Shown: one piece after another, positions 8,548 to 16,655 of the stretch
Layout of the letters: every line of letters starts with the position of its first letter
Numbering within the stretch: the first letter of the stretch is position 1
From: Microbacteriaceae bacterium
Lineage (GTDB): Bacteria > Actinomycetota > Actinomycetes > Actinomycetales > Microbacteriaceae
Direction: 5' to 3'
DNA: 64,000 nucleotides
Assembly: GCA_025465095.1 (NCBI GenBank)
Contig: JAODME010000013.1
Location: 62,001 to 126,000, forward strand
The notes under the pieces: generated by a model
The model's input: the letters and a program-made list of their open reading frames with translations, nothing else
What the model was told of the DNA's origin: nothing
The model's database searches: none
Made by a program: the position numbers and the translations under genes

Positions 8548-9585
8548 ATGACCATGCCGATCCGGCTTCCCGTTCCGGGAGCACGCCGCATCGCCGTCCT
8601 CGGGGCGGGCAGCTGGGGCACCACCTTCAGCAAGGTCCTCGCCGACGGCGGCGCCGACGTCGCGCTCTGGGCTCGTCGCGCCGAGGTCGCGCGCGAGATC
8701 TCGCAGAGCAAGCGCAACAGCGACTACCTGCCCGGCATCAACCTGCCACGCAACCTCTGGTCGAGCCCCCGGCTGCCCGAGGTGCTCGACGGCGCAGAGT
8801 ACGTGTTCATCTCGGTGCCGAGCCAGACACTGCGCGGCAACCTCCAGATCGTGCGCGACATCATCCCACCGGACGCCATCGTCGTCAGCCTGATGAAGGG
8901 AGTCGAGAGAGGCAGCGGGCTGCGCATGAGCGAGGTCATTCAGCAGGAACTCCACATCGACGTGGACCGCATCGCCGTCACATCCGGTCCCAACCTCGCC
9001 CTCGAAATCGCGAAGCAGCAGCCCACTGCCGCCGTCGTCTCCTCGGCTAGCCTCGACACCGCTACTCTCATCGCGACGGCCGCGACGAATTCGTACTTCC
9101 GCTCCTACGTCAACACCGACGTGATCGGCACCGAGTTCGGCGGCGTGCTCAAGAACCTGATCGCGGTCGCCATCGGTATCGTCGACGGGGTCGGCTACGG
9201 CGAGAACACCAAGGCGTCGATCATCACTCGCGGACTCGTGGAGATGACGAACTTCGCGGTCGCCTACGGCGCTCGGCCTGAGACGCTCTCGGGACTCGCC
9301 GGCCTCGGCGACCTCATTGCGACGTGTGAATCCGCGCTCTCGCGTAACAACACCGCCGGCAGACTGCTCGGCCAGGGCTACACCTTCTCCGACGTGGTGA
9401 AGCAGATGAACCAGACCGCGGAGGGCCTTTCGTCCGTGGCTCCCATTCTCGAGTTGGCTCGCGCGAAGGGTGTCGAGATGCCGATCGTGGCGCAAGTCGC
9501 CCTGGTGCTCGCCGGTACGATGGATCCGCGGGACATCGCGCCGCACCTCACGACCGACAGCGACGAACCACAACCGGAGTCCTAG
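8548..9585 (+). CDS. gpsA: Glycerol-3-phosphate dehydrogenase [NAD(P)+]
   Basis: Reduces dihydroxyacetone phosphate to sn-glycerol-3-phosphate for phospholipid synthesis. The 345-residue protein has the Rossmann motif GAGSWGTTF at about residues 18-26, the GVLKNLIAVA segment with the catalytic Lys, and the C-terminal GLAGLGDLIATC signature. The ATG at 8548 just follows the plsC stop; the TTG at 8542 overlaps it and is less likely. The ddl start follows the gpsA stop without a gap, so the genes are co-transcribed. Confidence 0.96.
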   Translation: MTMPIRLPVPGARRIAVLGAGSWGTTFSKVLADGGADVALWARRAEVAREISQSKRNSDYLPGINLPRNLWSSPRLPEVLDGAEYVFISVPSQTLRGNLQIVRDIIPPDAIVVSLMKGVERGSGLRMSEVIQQELHIDVDRIAVTSGPNLALEIAKQQPTAAVVSSASLDTATLIATAATNSYFRSYVNTDVIGTEFGGVLKNLIAVAIGIVDGVGYGENTKASIITRGLVEMTNFAVAYGARPETLSGLAGLGDLIATCESALSRNNTAGRLLGQGYTFSDVVKQMNQTAEGLSSVAPILELARAKGVEMPIVAQVALVLAGTMDPRDIAPHLTTDSDEPQPES

Positions 9586-10680
9586 GTGCAGCCACAGCTC
9601 GTCATAGCGGTCCTTTTCGGTGGCCGGTCGAGCGAACACTCGATCAGTTGCGCGACCGCTGGCGGTGTGCTCTCGGCGATCGACCGCACCAAGTACCGGG
9701 TGATCCCGATCGGCATCACCAGCGATGGTGCCTTCACTCTTCAGCCGGATGACGCGGAGGCGTACGCCCTCGACGCCGACGTCCTTCCCGTCGTGCAGGA
9801 CAACGGCACGCGCGTCCACTGGCCGGATTCTGCAGAGTCACGAGAACTCGCCGTCTCCGACGAAACCGGAACCCGAAGCCTCGGCGACATCGACGTGGTA
9901 TTCCCCATCCTGCACGGACGGTTCGGCGAGGACGGCACCGTCCAGGGCATGCTCGAACTGCTTGGTCTGCCCTACGTCGGCGCCGGTGTGCTCTCCTCAG
10001 CGGTCGGCATGGACAAGCACTTCACCAAGACGGTGCTGCAACACTCGGGGATCGCGGTCGCGCCGTGGCAGACCGTCACCGCCCACGCGTGGGGCGCAGA
10101 TCCGGCGGCCGTCACCGGGCGCATCACCGCACAGTTCGACTGGCCGGTCTTCGTCAAGCCCGCCCGCGCCGGATCGAGTGTCGGAGTCTCGAAGGCGAGC
10201 GACGCCGACGAGTTGGCGTCGGCCATCCAGACGGCACTCGCCCAGGACACGAAGGTGCTCGTCGAGGCGACGCTCGTCGGGCGCGAGATCGAGTGCGCGG
10301 TGCTCGCCGGTCGTGACGGTGCGCCGCCTCGCGTCTCCGTCGCAGGCGAAATCGTCACGCCCGCCGGGTCGTTCTACGACTTCGAAGCGAAATACCTGGC
10401 ATCGGATGGCGCGGCTCTGGTCTGCCCGGCCGAGATCAGCGCGGCCCAACTCGCGCAGATGCAGGACATCGCCGCGCGCGCTTTCCTCGCCATCGACGGA
10501 ACGGGACTGGCGCGCGTCGATTTCTTCCTCACGGCATCCGGTTTCGTCGTCAACGAACTCAACACCATGCCCGGGTTCACCCCGATCTCGATGTTCCCGA
10601 AGTGCTGGCTCGCGAGCGGCATGAGCTACCCTGAGCTGCTCGACGAACTCATCGATTTAGGGATCTCCACCGCCCGCTGA
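9586..10680 (+). CDS. ddl: D-alanine--D-alanine ligase
   Basis: ATP-grasp enzyme that makes the D-Ala-D-Ala dipeptide of peptidoglycan. The 364 residues show the N-terminal GGRSSEHSIS motif, the HGRFGEDGTVQG substrate loop, the ATP-binding GSSVGVSKA loop and the C-terminal NELNTMPGFTP motif holding the Mg-binding Glu/Asn. The GTG start is the base after the gpsA stop. It ends the envelope operon and converges on the VOC gene 23 bp away. In related genomes I would expect DUF3515 and thiL to follow directly; here about 3.6 kb intervenes. Confidence 0.97.
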   Translation: MQPQLVIAVLFGGRSSEHSISCATAGGVLSAIDRTKYRVIPIGITSDGAFTLQPDDAEAYALDADVLPVVQDNGTRVHWPDSAESRELAVSDETGTRSLGDIDVVFPILHGRFGEDGTVQGMLELLGLPYVGAGVLSSAVGMDKHFTKTVLQHSGIAVAPWQTVTAHAWGADPAAVTGRITAQFDWPVFVKPARAGSSVGVSKASDADELASAIQTALAQDTKVLVEATLVGREIECAVLAGRDGAPPRVSVAGEIVTPAGSFYDFEAKYLASDGAALVCPAEISAAQLAQMQDIAARAFLAIDGTGLARVDFFLTASGFVVNELNTMPGFTPISMFPKCWLASGMSYPELLDELIDLGISTAR

Positions 10681-10703
10681 CCCGCCTGTTGCAGCCGGTG
10701 AGC

Positions 10704-11129
10704 TCAGACGGAGGCCGCCCCGGCCGGGGTACCGGCGTCCGACATGAACGCCGCCGTCACCTGTGCAATGCACAGGATGTTTCCCTCGCTGTCCTTGAAC
10801 CAAGCTGACTTCTCATCATCCATCGTGGCGACACCGTTCTCGGTCTTGAGGCCGGGCTGGTCGTAGTCTTCGAATTTGACGCCTCTTGAGCGAAGTTGCT
10901 CGATCTCCGCGTCGAAGTCGGCGGTCATCCAGCACATCTGGGTGTTCTGCGCCGTGCCCGCGTTCTCCGTTTCGTAGATCATGAACCTCATCCCTGACGG
11001 CGCCGAGTACATGAGTTGCCCCATCACGATGTCGGACGGGTCGAGGCCGAGGGTGTCGCGGTAAAAGGCTCGTGCTCGCTGCAAATCCCTTGCTGCGAGT
11101 ACGGCCATCGGATTGAGTTCCCTGAGCAT
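10704..11129 (-). CDS. VOC superfamily (glyoxalase-like) protein
   Basis: 141 residues made of two short beta-alpha-beta-beta-beta modules typical of the vicinal oxygen chelate fold: AVLAARDLQRARAFYRDTLG at the N-terminus and WFKDSEGNILCIAQ near the C-terminus. Proteins of this type include glyoxalases, ring-cleavage dioxygenases and antibiotic-binding proteins; nothing here picks out a substrate. The N-terminal module has few obvious metal ligands. It is a single gene between ddl and a divergent amino-acid transporter and is probably part of the same insert. The start is the ATG at 11129; a small palindrome, GAATC-TC-GATTC, lies just upstream. Confidence 0.85.
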   Translation of the reverse strand: MLRELNPMAVLAARDLQRARAFYRDTLGLDPSDIVMGQLMYSAPSGMRFMIYETENAGTAQNTQMCWMTADFDAEIEQLRSRGVKFEDYDQPGLKTENGVATMDDEKSAWFKDSEGNILCIAQVTAAFMSDAGTPAGAASV

Positions 11130-11458
11130 GATGAATCTCGATTCTTGTGACCTGCGCTGGCCACTTGCTCTGGGGCGTTGTGAACTCGCTCAGACCCGTG
11201 GACGTCCGCTTCGACGCTGCCGGACGACGCGACCTGTTGGCCGCCGGGTGGGAACGATGCGCCTGCCAGGGTAGTGATTCCGCCAGTATCTTCCTCCTCC
11301 GCAGTACGGGGGTCAACCGCAATGGGCAGTTAATCGTGATTTCCCGGACGTCGGAGGGTCCGCGACCTGGCCGCGAATCGAAGTAGGCTCGGGCGTGCCG
11401 GAAACGGATTTCACCGAAGAAATGACCGGGCACCCGCCACGAACGAAAAGGACCACAC
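11130..11458. other. 329-bp divergent intergenic region
   Basis: No gene is supported here. It should hold both the VOC promoter and that of the amino-acid transporter; TAGGCT at 11384-11389 is a candidate -10 box for the transporter, giving a leader of about 65 nt. I see no riboswitch or terminator. Confidence 0.5.
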
Positions 11459-12355
11459 ATGCGCGCTTCCCACGCAGCAACGGCACTCGCTGCCGCTGCC
11501 GCCATGCTTCTGCTCGCCGGCTGCGTCGATAACTCGGCACCCGCCGGACCGGCGGATGCCGCCCCCGCAAATGACATCCAGGTCGACGAGGCGGCGGCCG
11601 CGCTGCTGCCGGACGACATCGCCGAGTCCGGCACGCTACTTGTCGGCACCGACCCCACCTACGCTCCGAACGAGTTCAAGGACGAGTCCGGTGAGCCCAT
11701 CGGCTGGGGGATCGAGCTTGCGAGTGCCGTAGCCGCGAAGCTTGGCCTCGAGGTTGAATACCAGGTGTCGAAGTTCGACAACATCATCCCGAGCATCACC
11801 GGTGGCAAGGTCGATGTGGGTGCGTCCTCCTTCACCGACACGATCGAGCGCGAGGAGCAGGTCGACTTCGTGAACTACTACGAGGCGGGCATCCAGTGGG
11901 CCTCCGCCGCGGGAACCGATGTGGACCCCGACGACGCCTGCGGGCTCAAGGTCGCGGTGCAGGCGACGACCTACGAGGACACCGAGGAGGTTCCGGCAAA
12001 GAGCGAAGCATGTGTCGCGGCGGGCAAGCCGCCGATCGACAAGCTGCAGTACGACACTCAGGATGCCGCCACCAACGCGGTCGCGCTCGGCCAGGCCGAC
12101 GCGCTCAGCGCAGATTCCCCCGTCACCCTCTACGCGATCTCCCAGACCGACGGCAAGCTGCAGGCAGCGGGCGAGAGCTTCGACGTCGCTCCCTATGGGT
12201 TCGCCGTGGCGAAGGATTCCGGTCTCGCCGAGGCGATTCAGGCAGCTCTCCAGTCGATGGTCGATGACGGCACCTACGGCGACATCCTCGACGAGTGGGG
12301 CGTTGCCGACGGCGGCATCGAGAAGATCACGATCAACGCGGCTTCGAACGGCTAG
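11459..12355 (+). CDS. Amino-acid ABC transporter substrate-binding lipoprotein
   Basis: 298 residues. The signal peptide ends in the lipobox LLAGC, so C22 would be lipidated and the protein anchored outside the membrane. The body is a family 3 solute-binding protein (GTDPTYAPNEF at the start of domain 1, then DVGASSFTDTIEREE), the class that binds polar amino acids or opines. It starts at ATG with AAAAGGA about 7 nt upstream. It is followed 3 bp later by the permease and then the ATPase, forming a complete importer. The ligand cannot be told from sequence; glutamate, cystine or basic amino acids are all possible. Confidence 0.92.
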   Translation: MRASHAATALAAAAAMLLLAGCVDNSAPAGPADAAPANDIQVDEAAAALLPDDIAESGTLLVGTDPTYAPNEFKDESGEPIGWGIELASAVAAKLGLEVEYQVSKFDNIIPSITGGKVDVGASSFTDTIEREEQVDFVNYYEAGIQWASAAGTDVDPDDACGLKVAVQATTYEDTEEVPAKSEACVAAGKPPIDKLQYDTQDAATNAVALGQADALSADSPVTLYAISQTDGKLQAAGESFDVAPYGFAVAKDSGLAEAIQAALQSMVDDGTYGDILDEWGVADGGIEKITINAASNG

Positions 12356-12358
12356 CAC

Positions 12359-13396
12359 ATGAGCGCGGCGAATCCGCAGTCGGCGGGGAGGGGGACCTCC
12401 CCGCGCGGCCGCGCCGAGATACCGGATGACGCTGATCCGAAGGCCATCAAGGCGATCAAGCTGCGGCATCCGTACCGAATCGTGTTCGCGGTGCTGCTCG
12501 TGCTCACCTTCGTGCTGTTCATCATCGACGCGGCGCAACGTCCGGCCTACGACTGGCCGACCGTAGGTCAGTACGTGTTCGACCGGCGGATCACCCAGGC
12601 AGCGTTCAATACGCTGCTGCTGACGGTCTACGCGATGGTGATCGCGATCGTACTCGGCGTGCTCCTGGCGGTGATGCGCCTGTCACCCAATCCCGTGGTG
12701 AAGAGCGTCGCCTGGTTCTATCTGTGGGTGTTCCGAGGCACCCCGGTGTACGTGCAGCTGGTGTTCTGGGGACTCATCGCTGTCATCTACCAAACCATCG
12801 ACATCGGCATCCCCTTCACGGAACCGTGGTACTCGTTCAGCACCCAAGCGACGCTCAGCACCTTCGTTCTCGCTGTCATCGGGCTCTCACTGAATGAGGC
12901 CGCCTACATGGCCGAGATCGTGCGAGCCGGGCTGCTCTCGGTCGACCGCGGCCAGGAGGAGGCGGCGACCGCGCTGGGGATGAGCTGGTCGCAGACGATG
13001 CGCCGCGTGATCCTTCCACAGTCGATGCGAGTGATCATCCCGCCGACGGGCAACGAGGTCATCTCGATGCTCAAGACCACTTCGCTCGTCACGGCGATTC
13101 CGTTCGGCGGCGAACTGTACACGCGCTCTCGCGACATCTCTGCCGAGACGTTCAATCCGATTCCGTTGCTCATCGTCGCGTCGATTTGGTACCTCTTCTT
13201 CACCTCCATCCTGATGGTCGGTCAATACTTTCTCGAGAAACGGTTCTCCCGCGGCATCGGGGATCGGCGGCCGGACAAGAACTCGGGCGCCCCCGCCCCT
13301 ACCGGCACCCTCTCGATCGCAGGCGTCAGCCAGCCCACGGTGCTGCACGCCACCGGGGATACCGGGCATGGCTCGGGAAGGCGGCAGAAGAGGTGA
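12359..13396 (+). CDS. Amino-acid ABC transporter permease (HisM/GlnP type)
   Basis: 345 residues with a hydrophilic N-terminus, about six transmembrane helices and the EAA loop ([20 protein letters not shown]) that docks the ATPase. Only one permease is present, so a homodimer is expected. The C-terminal tail (about 45 residues, Pro/Gly/Ser rich) extends beyond typical family members. The stop overlaps the GTG of the ATPase gene. It forms the membrane channel of the importer encoded with its two neighbours. Confidence 0.92.
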   Translation: MSAANPQSAGRGTSPRGRAEIPDDADPKAIKAIKLRHPYRIVFAVLLVLTFVLFIIDAAQRPAYDWPTVGQYVFDRRITQAAFNTLLLTVYAMVIAIVLGVLLAVMRLSPNPVVKSVAWFYLWVFRGTPVYVQLVFWGLIAVIYQTIDIGIPFTEPWYSFSTQATLSTFVLAVIGLSLNEAAYMAEIVRAGLLSVDRGQEEAATALGMSWSQTMRRVILPQSMRVIIPPTGNEVISMLKTTSLVTAIPFGGELYTRSRDISAETFNPIPLLIVASIWYLFFTSILMVGQYFLEKRFSRGIGDRRPDKNSGAPAPTGTLSIAGVSQPTVLHATGDTGHGSGRRQKR

Positions 13397-14199
13397 CCGA
13401 CTCGACCAGCACGCGGGCTTCATCCGCATCGGGCTCGGCAGTGCCGATGGTGTTCGCCGACGGCGTCTCGAAGAGCTTCGGCTCGAACACGGTGCTGAAG
13501 AGCATCTCACTCGAGGTGCAGCGCGGCGAGGTCATGTGCCTCGTCGGGCCATCGGGCTCCGGCAAGTCGACCTTCCTGCGCCTCATCAATCACCTCGAGG
13601 TGCTCTCCGCCGGGCGGCTCAGCGTGGACGGCGACCTTGTCGGCTATCGCGAGTCGAACGGCAAGTTGTACGAGTTGCAGCCGAAGGAGGCCGCGAGGCA
13701 GCGGCGCGACATCGGAATGGTGTTCCAGAAGTTCAACCTTTTTCCGCACATGACGGCGCTGCAGAACGTGTCGGAAGCGCCACTGCGCGTCAAGGGCGAG
13801 CCCAGAGCGAGGGTGGAGGAGCGGGCACGCGCCTTGCTCGACCGGGTCGGTCTCGCCGATCGCGCCGACTATTACCCCGCCCACCTTTCCGGCGGGCAGC
13901 AGCAGAGGGTGGCGATCGCGCGGGCGCTCGCGATGGAGCCGAAGCTCATGCTGTTCGACGAGCCGACGAGCGCGCTCGATCCGGAACTCGTCGGCGAGGT
14001 CCTCGACGTCATGAAGGGTCTCGCCAGCGACGGAATGACGATGATCGTCGTCACCCACGAAATGGGGTTCGCGCGTGAGGTCGCCGACTCGCTCGTGTTC
14101 ATGGACGGCGGCGTGGTCGTCGAATCCGGTGATCCGCGTGAGCTGCTCGGGAATCCGAAGCACGAGCGCACCCGCGCGTTCCTCTCCAAGGTGCTGTAA
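13393..14199 (+). CDS. Amino-acid ABC transporter ATP-binding protein (GlnQ type)
   Basis: 268 residues with Walker [10 protein letters not shown], signature LSGGQQQR, Walker [13 protein letters not shown] and the H-loop TH in VVTHEMGFA. The sequence [22 protein letters not shown] is characteristic of the polar amino-acid family. The GTG at 13393 overlaps the permease stop (GTGA), favouring it over the ATG at 13447, which would also retain the whole domain. It energises the importer. A non-coding gap of about 140 bp follows before the convergent DUF3515 gene. Confidence 0.93.
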   Translation: MTDSTSTRASSASGSAVPMVFADGVSKSFGSNTVLKSISLEVQRGEVMCLVGPSGSGKSTFLRLINHLEVLSAGRLSVDGDLVGYRESNGKLYELQPKEAARQRRDIGMVFQKFNLFPHMTALQNVSEAPLRVKGEPRARVEERARALLDRVGLADRADYYPAHLSGGQQQRVAIARALAMEPKLMLFDEPTSALDPELVGEVLDVMKGLASDGMTMIVVTHEMGFAREVADSLVFMDGGVVVESGDPRELLGNPKHERTRAFLSKVL

Positions 14200-14337
14200 C
14201 GACTCGTCACTCGATCGGCGGCTCCTACAGCGGAACATCCGTCATCTGCGCACGACATGCTCCTGGTGTTTGTGTGCAGCACGGTACTTTTCCGCTGTGG
14301 GCGTCCGCTACCAGCCGGCGGCGGTGCCCGGCTCGGC

Positions 14338-14841
14338 TCAGCCCTCCGGCTCAAGCACCGCGTCGTCACCGGTGCTGACGTCGGCGGGGTCGGTGCAGGC
14401 ACGCGAGGCAGGGTTGACCCCGACCGCGTTGGCCAGCTCGTTGAGCGCATTCGAGTCGGATGTCACGTGGTCGACGACGACCTGCACCGCCGGGTCGCGG
14501 CCGTAGGTAGTGAAAACGCCGCGATCCTCGTCCGAGTCGTCCACCAGCCAGTCGACCCCGTCGATGGTGATGCAACGCTGCGTCGACGGCCCGGGCACAT
14601 CGACTCCGCAGGTGAGCAGGATGACGGCCGGGTCGCCCCAGGCGCCGGTACCCTGCGCGTCCGTCACGCGGATCGAGTGCTCGTCGATGGTGTCGGGCAG
14701 GCGAACCACGATCTCCGCGCACAGCGGATCCACGGCGTTCTCCGCCGGCCGCATCGGCACGGCTGTAGAGCAGCCGGCGACCGCGGCCAGGACCAGGAAC
14801 ATGGCGGCGGCGGGCGCCATCCGCCTGCGCATCAACTTCAT
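14338..14841 (-). CDS. DUF3515 family lipoprotein
   Basis: 167 residues with an Arg-rich N-terminus, a hydrophobic segment and the lipobox VAGC (C24), so probably a lipoprotein. The body contains the DUF3515 features CGVDVPGPSTQRC, VDWLVDDSDEDRG and FTTYGRDPAVQVVVD. This actinobacterial family typically neighbours ddl and thiL; its role is unknown, though the context hints at the cell envelope. The ATG at 14841 has TAGCCT 7 nt upstream. Only 24 bp separate it from the divergent thiL start. The longer upstream frame without a signal peptide is rejected. Confidence 0.87.
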   Translation of the reverse strand: MKLMRRRMAPAAAMFLVLAAVAGCSTAVPMRPAENAVDPLCAEIVVRLPDTIDEHSIRVTDAQGTGAWGDPAVILLTCGVDVPGPSTQRCITIDGVDWLVDDSDEDRGVFTTYGRDPAVQVVVDHVTSDSNALNELANAVGVNPASRACTDPADVSTGDDAVLEPEG

Positions 14842-14865
14842 CGCGTTCAGGCTACCGTTTGTTGC
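14842..14865. promoter_or_regulatory. Overlapping divergent -10 elements of DUF3515 and thiL
   Basis: The 24 bp between the two start codons carry TACCGT on the plus strand (14853-14858) and TAGCCT on the minus strand (14854-14849), sharing two bases. Each lies 7 nt from its start codon, so both transcripts would be leaderless and compete for polymerase. Confidence 0.5.
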
Positions 14866-15849
14866 ATGACGGTTCCTGACACCCTCGGCGGCATCGGCGA
14901 AACGGCGGCCCTTGCGCGCATCTTCCCCCGGCTGCCCTCCGCCGCCGCGCAGCTGCTCGGGCCGGGGGACGACGCCGCGGTCGTCGCGGCCCCGGACGGG
15001 CGCATCGTCATCACGACCGACATGATGATCCACGGGCCCGACTTCCGACTCGCCTGGTCGAGCCCGCGCGACCTCGGCTGGAAGGCAGCCGCGTCGAATC
15101 TGTCGGACATCGCGGCGATGGGGGCTTCACCGACCGCTCTCGTCGTCGCGATCGCTGCGCCGGCCGATTCCGCCGTCTCCCTGCTCGAGGGGATTGCCGA
15201 CGGGTTGCGTGAGGCGTGTTCCGCGCTCGCACCGGGCTGCGGCGTGGTCGGAGGGGATCTCTCCGTGTCGCACACGCTGACCATCGCCGTCACCGCGTTG
15301 GGCGACCTGGAGGGGCGCGATCCCGTGTTGCGATCGGGGGCGCAGGCGGGCGACGTGCTCGCCGTGTCCGGCTCGCTGGGGTGCGCGGCCCTCGGCCTGC
15401 GACTGCTGTTCGAGCGGGGCGTCGACGCCTCGGGAGAACCGGATGCCGCGGCAGCCGCTTCCGTGCGAGCCGAGCATCCCGACCTGATCGCCGCCCAGCT
15501 CGCGCCATCACCGTCCATCGCGGACGGCGTCGCCGCCGCTATCGGGGGAGCCACCGCGATGCTCGACCTCAGCGATGGGCTCGCCATCGACGCCAGGAGG
15601 CTGGCGCACGCGAGCGGAATCGGGCTCGACTTCGACTCCTCGAGGCTCGGCGAGGACCCAAACCTCGCGCTCGCCGGCGGAGAGGATCACGCGCTGCTCG
15701 CGACATTCCCGGCCGGGGCCGCCCTGCCCGGCGGCTTCCGTGCGATCGGCCGGGTCGTCACGGGGGAAGGGCTGAGCGTCGACGGCTCCGCGTTCGACGA
15801 GCAGGTCGGGTGGGATCCGTATCGCGGCTGGAACGGCGGCGCAGGCTGA
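14866..15849 (+). CDS. thiL: Thiamine-monophosphate kinase
   Basis: Phosphorylates thiamine monophosphate to the active cofactor thiamine diphosphate. The 327-residue protein belongs to the PurM/ThiL fold: GPGDDAAVV near residue 32 binds Mg-ATP, followed by DLGWKAAASNLSDIAAMGA, GGDLS and the C-terminal AGGEDHALL. It starts at ATG with TACCGT 7 nt upstream. It is divergent from DUF3515 and convergent with rsmD. A longer open frame upstream has no start signal and overlaps DUF3515, so I ignore it. Confidence 0.95.
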   Translation: MTVPDTLGGIGETAALARIFPRLPSAAAQLLGPGDDAAVVAAPDGRIVITTDMMIHGPDFRLAWSSPRDLGWKAAASNLSDIAAMGASPTALVVAIAAPADSAVSLLEGIADGLREACSALAPGCGVVGGDLSVSHTLTIAVTALGDLEGRDPVLRSGAQAGDVLAVSGSLGCAALGLRLLFERGVDASGEPDAAAAASVRAEHPDLIAAQLAPSPSIADGVAAAIGGATAMLDLSDGLAIDARRLAHASGIGLDFDSSRLGEDPNLALAGGEDHALLATFPAGAALPGGFRAIGRVVTGEGLSVDGSAFDEQVGWDPYRGWNGGAG

Positions 15850-15952
15850 AGCTCCGCCCTGCGAGTTTTGCCCGGCGGAGGCTGTGACGCCCCGAATCGA
15901 CCTGCTGGCGCGGGAAGTCCGGAGAAGCGTTGCAGCGGTGGTGGCCTCGAGG

Positions 15953-16525
15953 TCAACCGGAGGAGGCGCGCGCCCACCACAGGGTCGTGTCGCCGTAGTC
16001 CTTGCGTCGCTGGGGCTCGAGTCCGACCGGCCAGGCCGGCTCCGGCGACCGGGAGCTCCGCTCGAGAACGACCGCCGCATCCGGAGTCAGCCGTGACGCG
16101 AGTCGAGCGAGCCCCTGCGACAGTTCCGTCTCGTCGAGCTCATACGGCGGGTCGATCAGGGCGACGTCCCACAAGGCGTTGCTTCCGGCGAGGAAACTCT
16201 GCACGGACCGGCCGGCGACTTCGATCACAGGTTCACTGCCTGCGGGGGCGCTCTTCAGGACCACCGCGGCGTTCCGGCGGCAGACGGATGCTGCTGCCGC
16301 GCTCTTTTCGACGAGAGTCACGTGACTCGCGCCGCGGCTCGCGGCCTCGAGTCCGAGGGCACCGGACCCAGCGTAGAGGTCTATCACGCGAGCACCGTCG
16401 ACGAGGTCGCGCGACTCGAGTGCCGAGAAAATCGCCTCTCGCACCCGGTCGCTGGTGGGCCGCGTGCCCTGCCCCGGCACGGCGATCGTGAGGGAGCCGG
16501 CGAAACCGGCGATTATCCGTGTCAT
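15953..16525 (-). CDS. rsmD: 16S rRNA (guanine(966)-N(2))-methyltransferase
   Basis: 190 residues. The N-terminus TRIIAGFAG and GTRPTSDRVREAIFSALE, SAM motif I LYAGSGALGLEAASRGA and catalytic motif LIDPPYE are diagnostic of RsmD, which methylates G966 in helix 31 of 16S rRNA. The start is set at the ATG for MTRII; the MPM start six bases upstream is possible, and TACGGT lies 8 nt before the chosen codon. The roughly 100-bp gap to thiL contains no gene. Confidence 0.94.
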   Translation of the reverse strand: MTRIIAGFAGSLTIAVPGQGTRPTSDRVREAIFSALESRDLVDGARVIDLYAGSGALGLEAASRGASHVTLVEKSAAAASVCRRNAAVVLKSAPAGSEPVIEVAGRSVQSFLAGSNALWDVALIDPPYELDETELSQGLARLASRLTPDAAVVLERSSRSPEPAWPVGLEPQRRKDYGDTTLWWARASSG

Positions 16526-16655
16526 CGGCATCCACCGTACCGCCATGCACCATTTGGCGAGTCGGTAGCATCGGCGTCGGGATCGGCCACACTGGAACTG
16601 TAGAGGTCGCACAACCGATTCGGTCGATCCTTGCCCGCGATCCACACTGACACGC

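Noticed and set aside
8173-9819. 548-codon open frame opposite plsC/gpsA
   Set aside because: Shadow of two confirmed genes; composition is Arg/Gly/Asp/His-rich with no domain.
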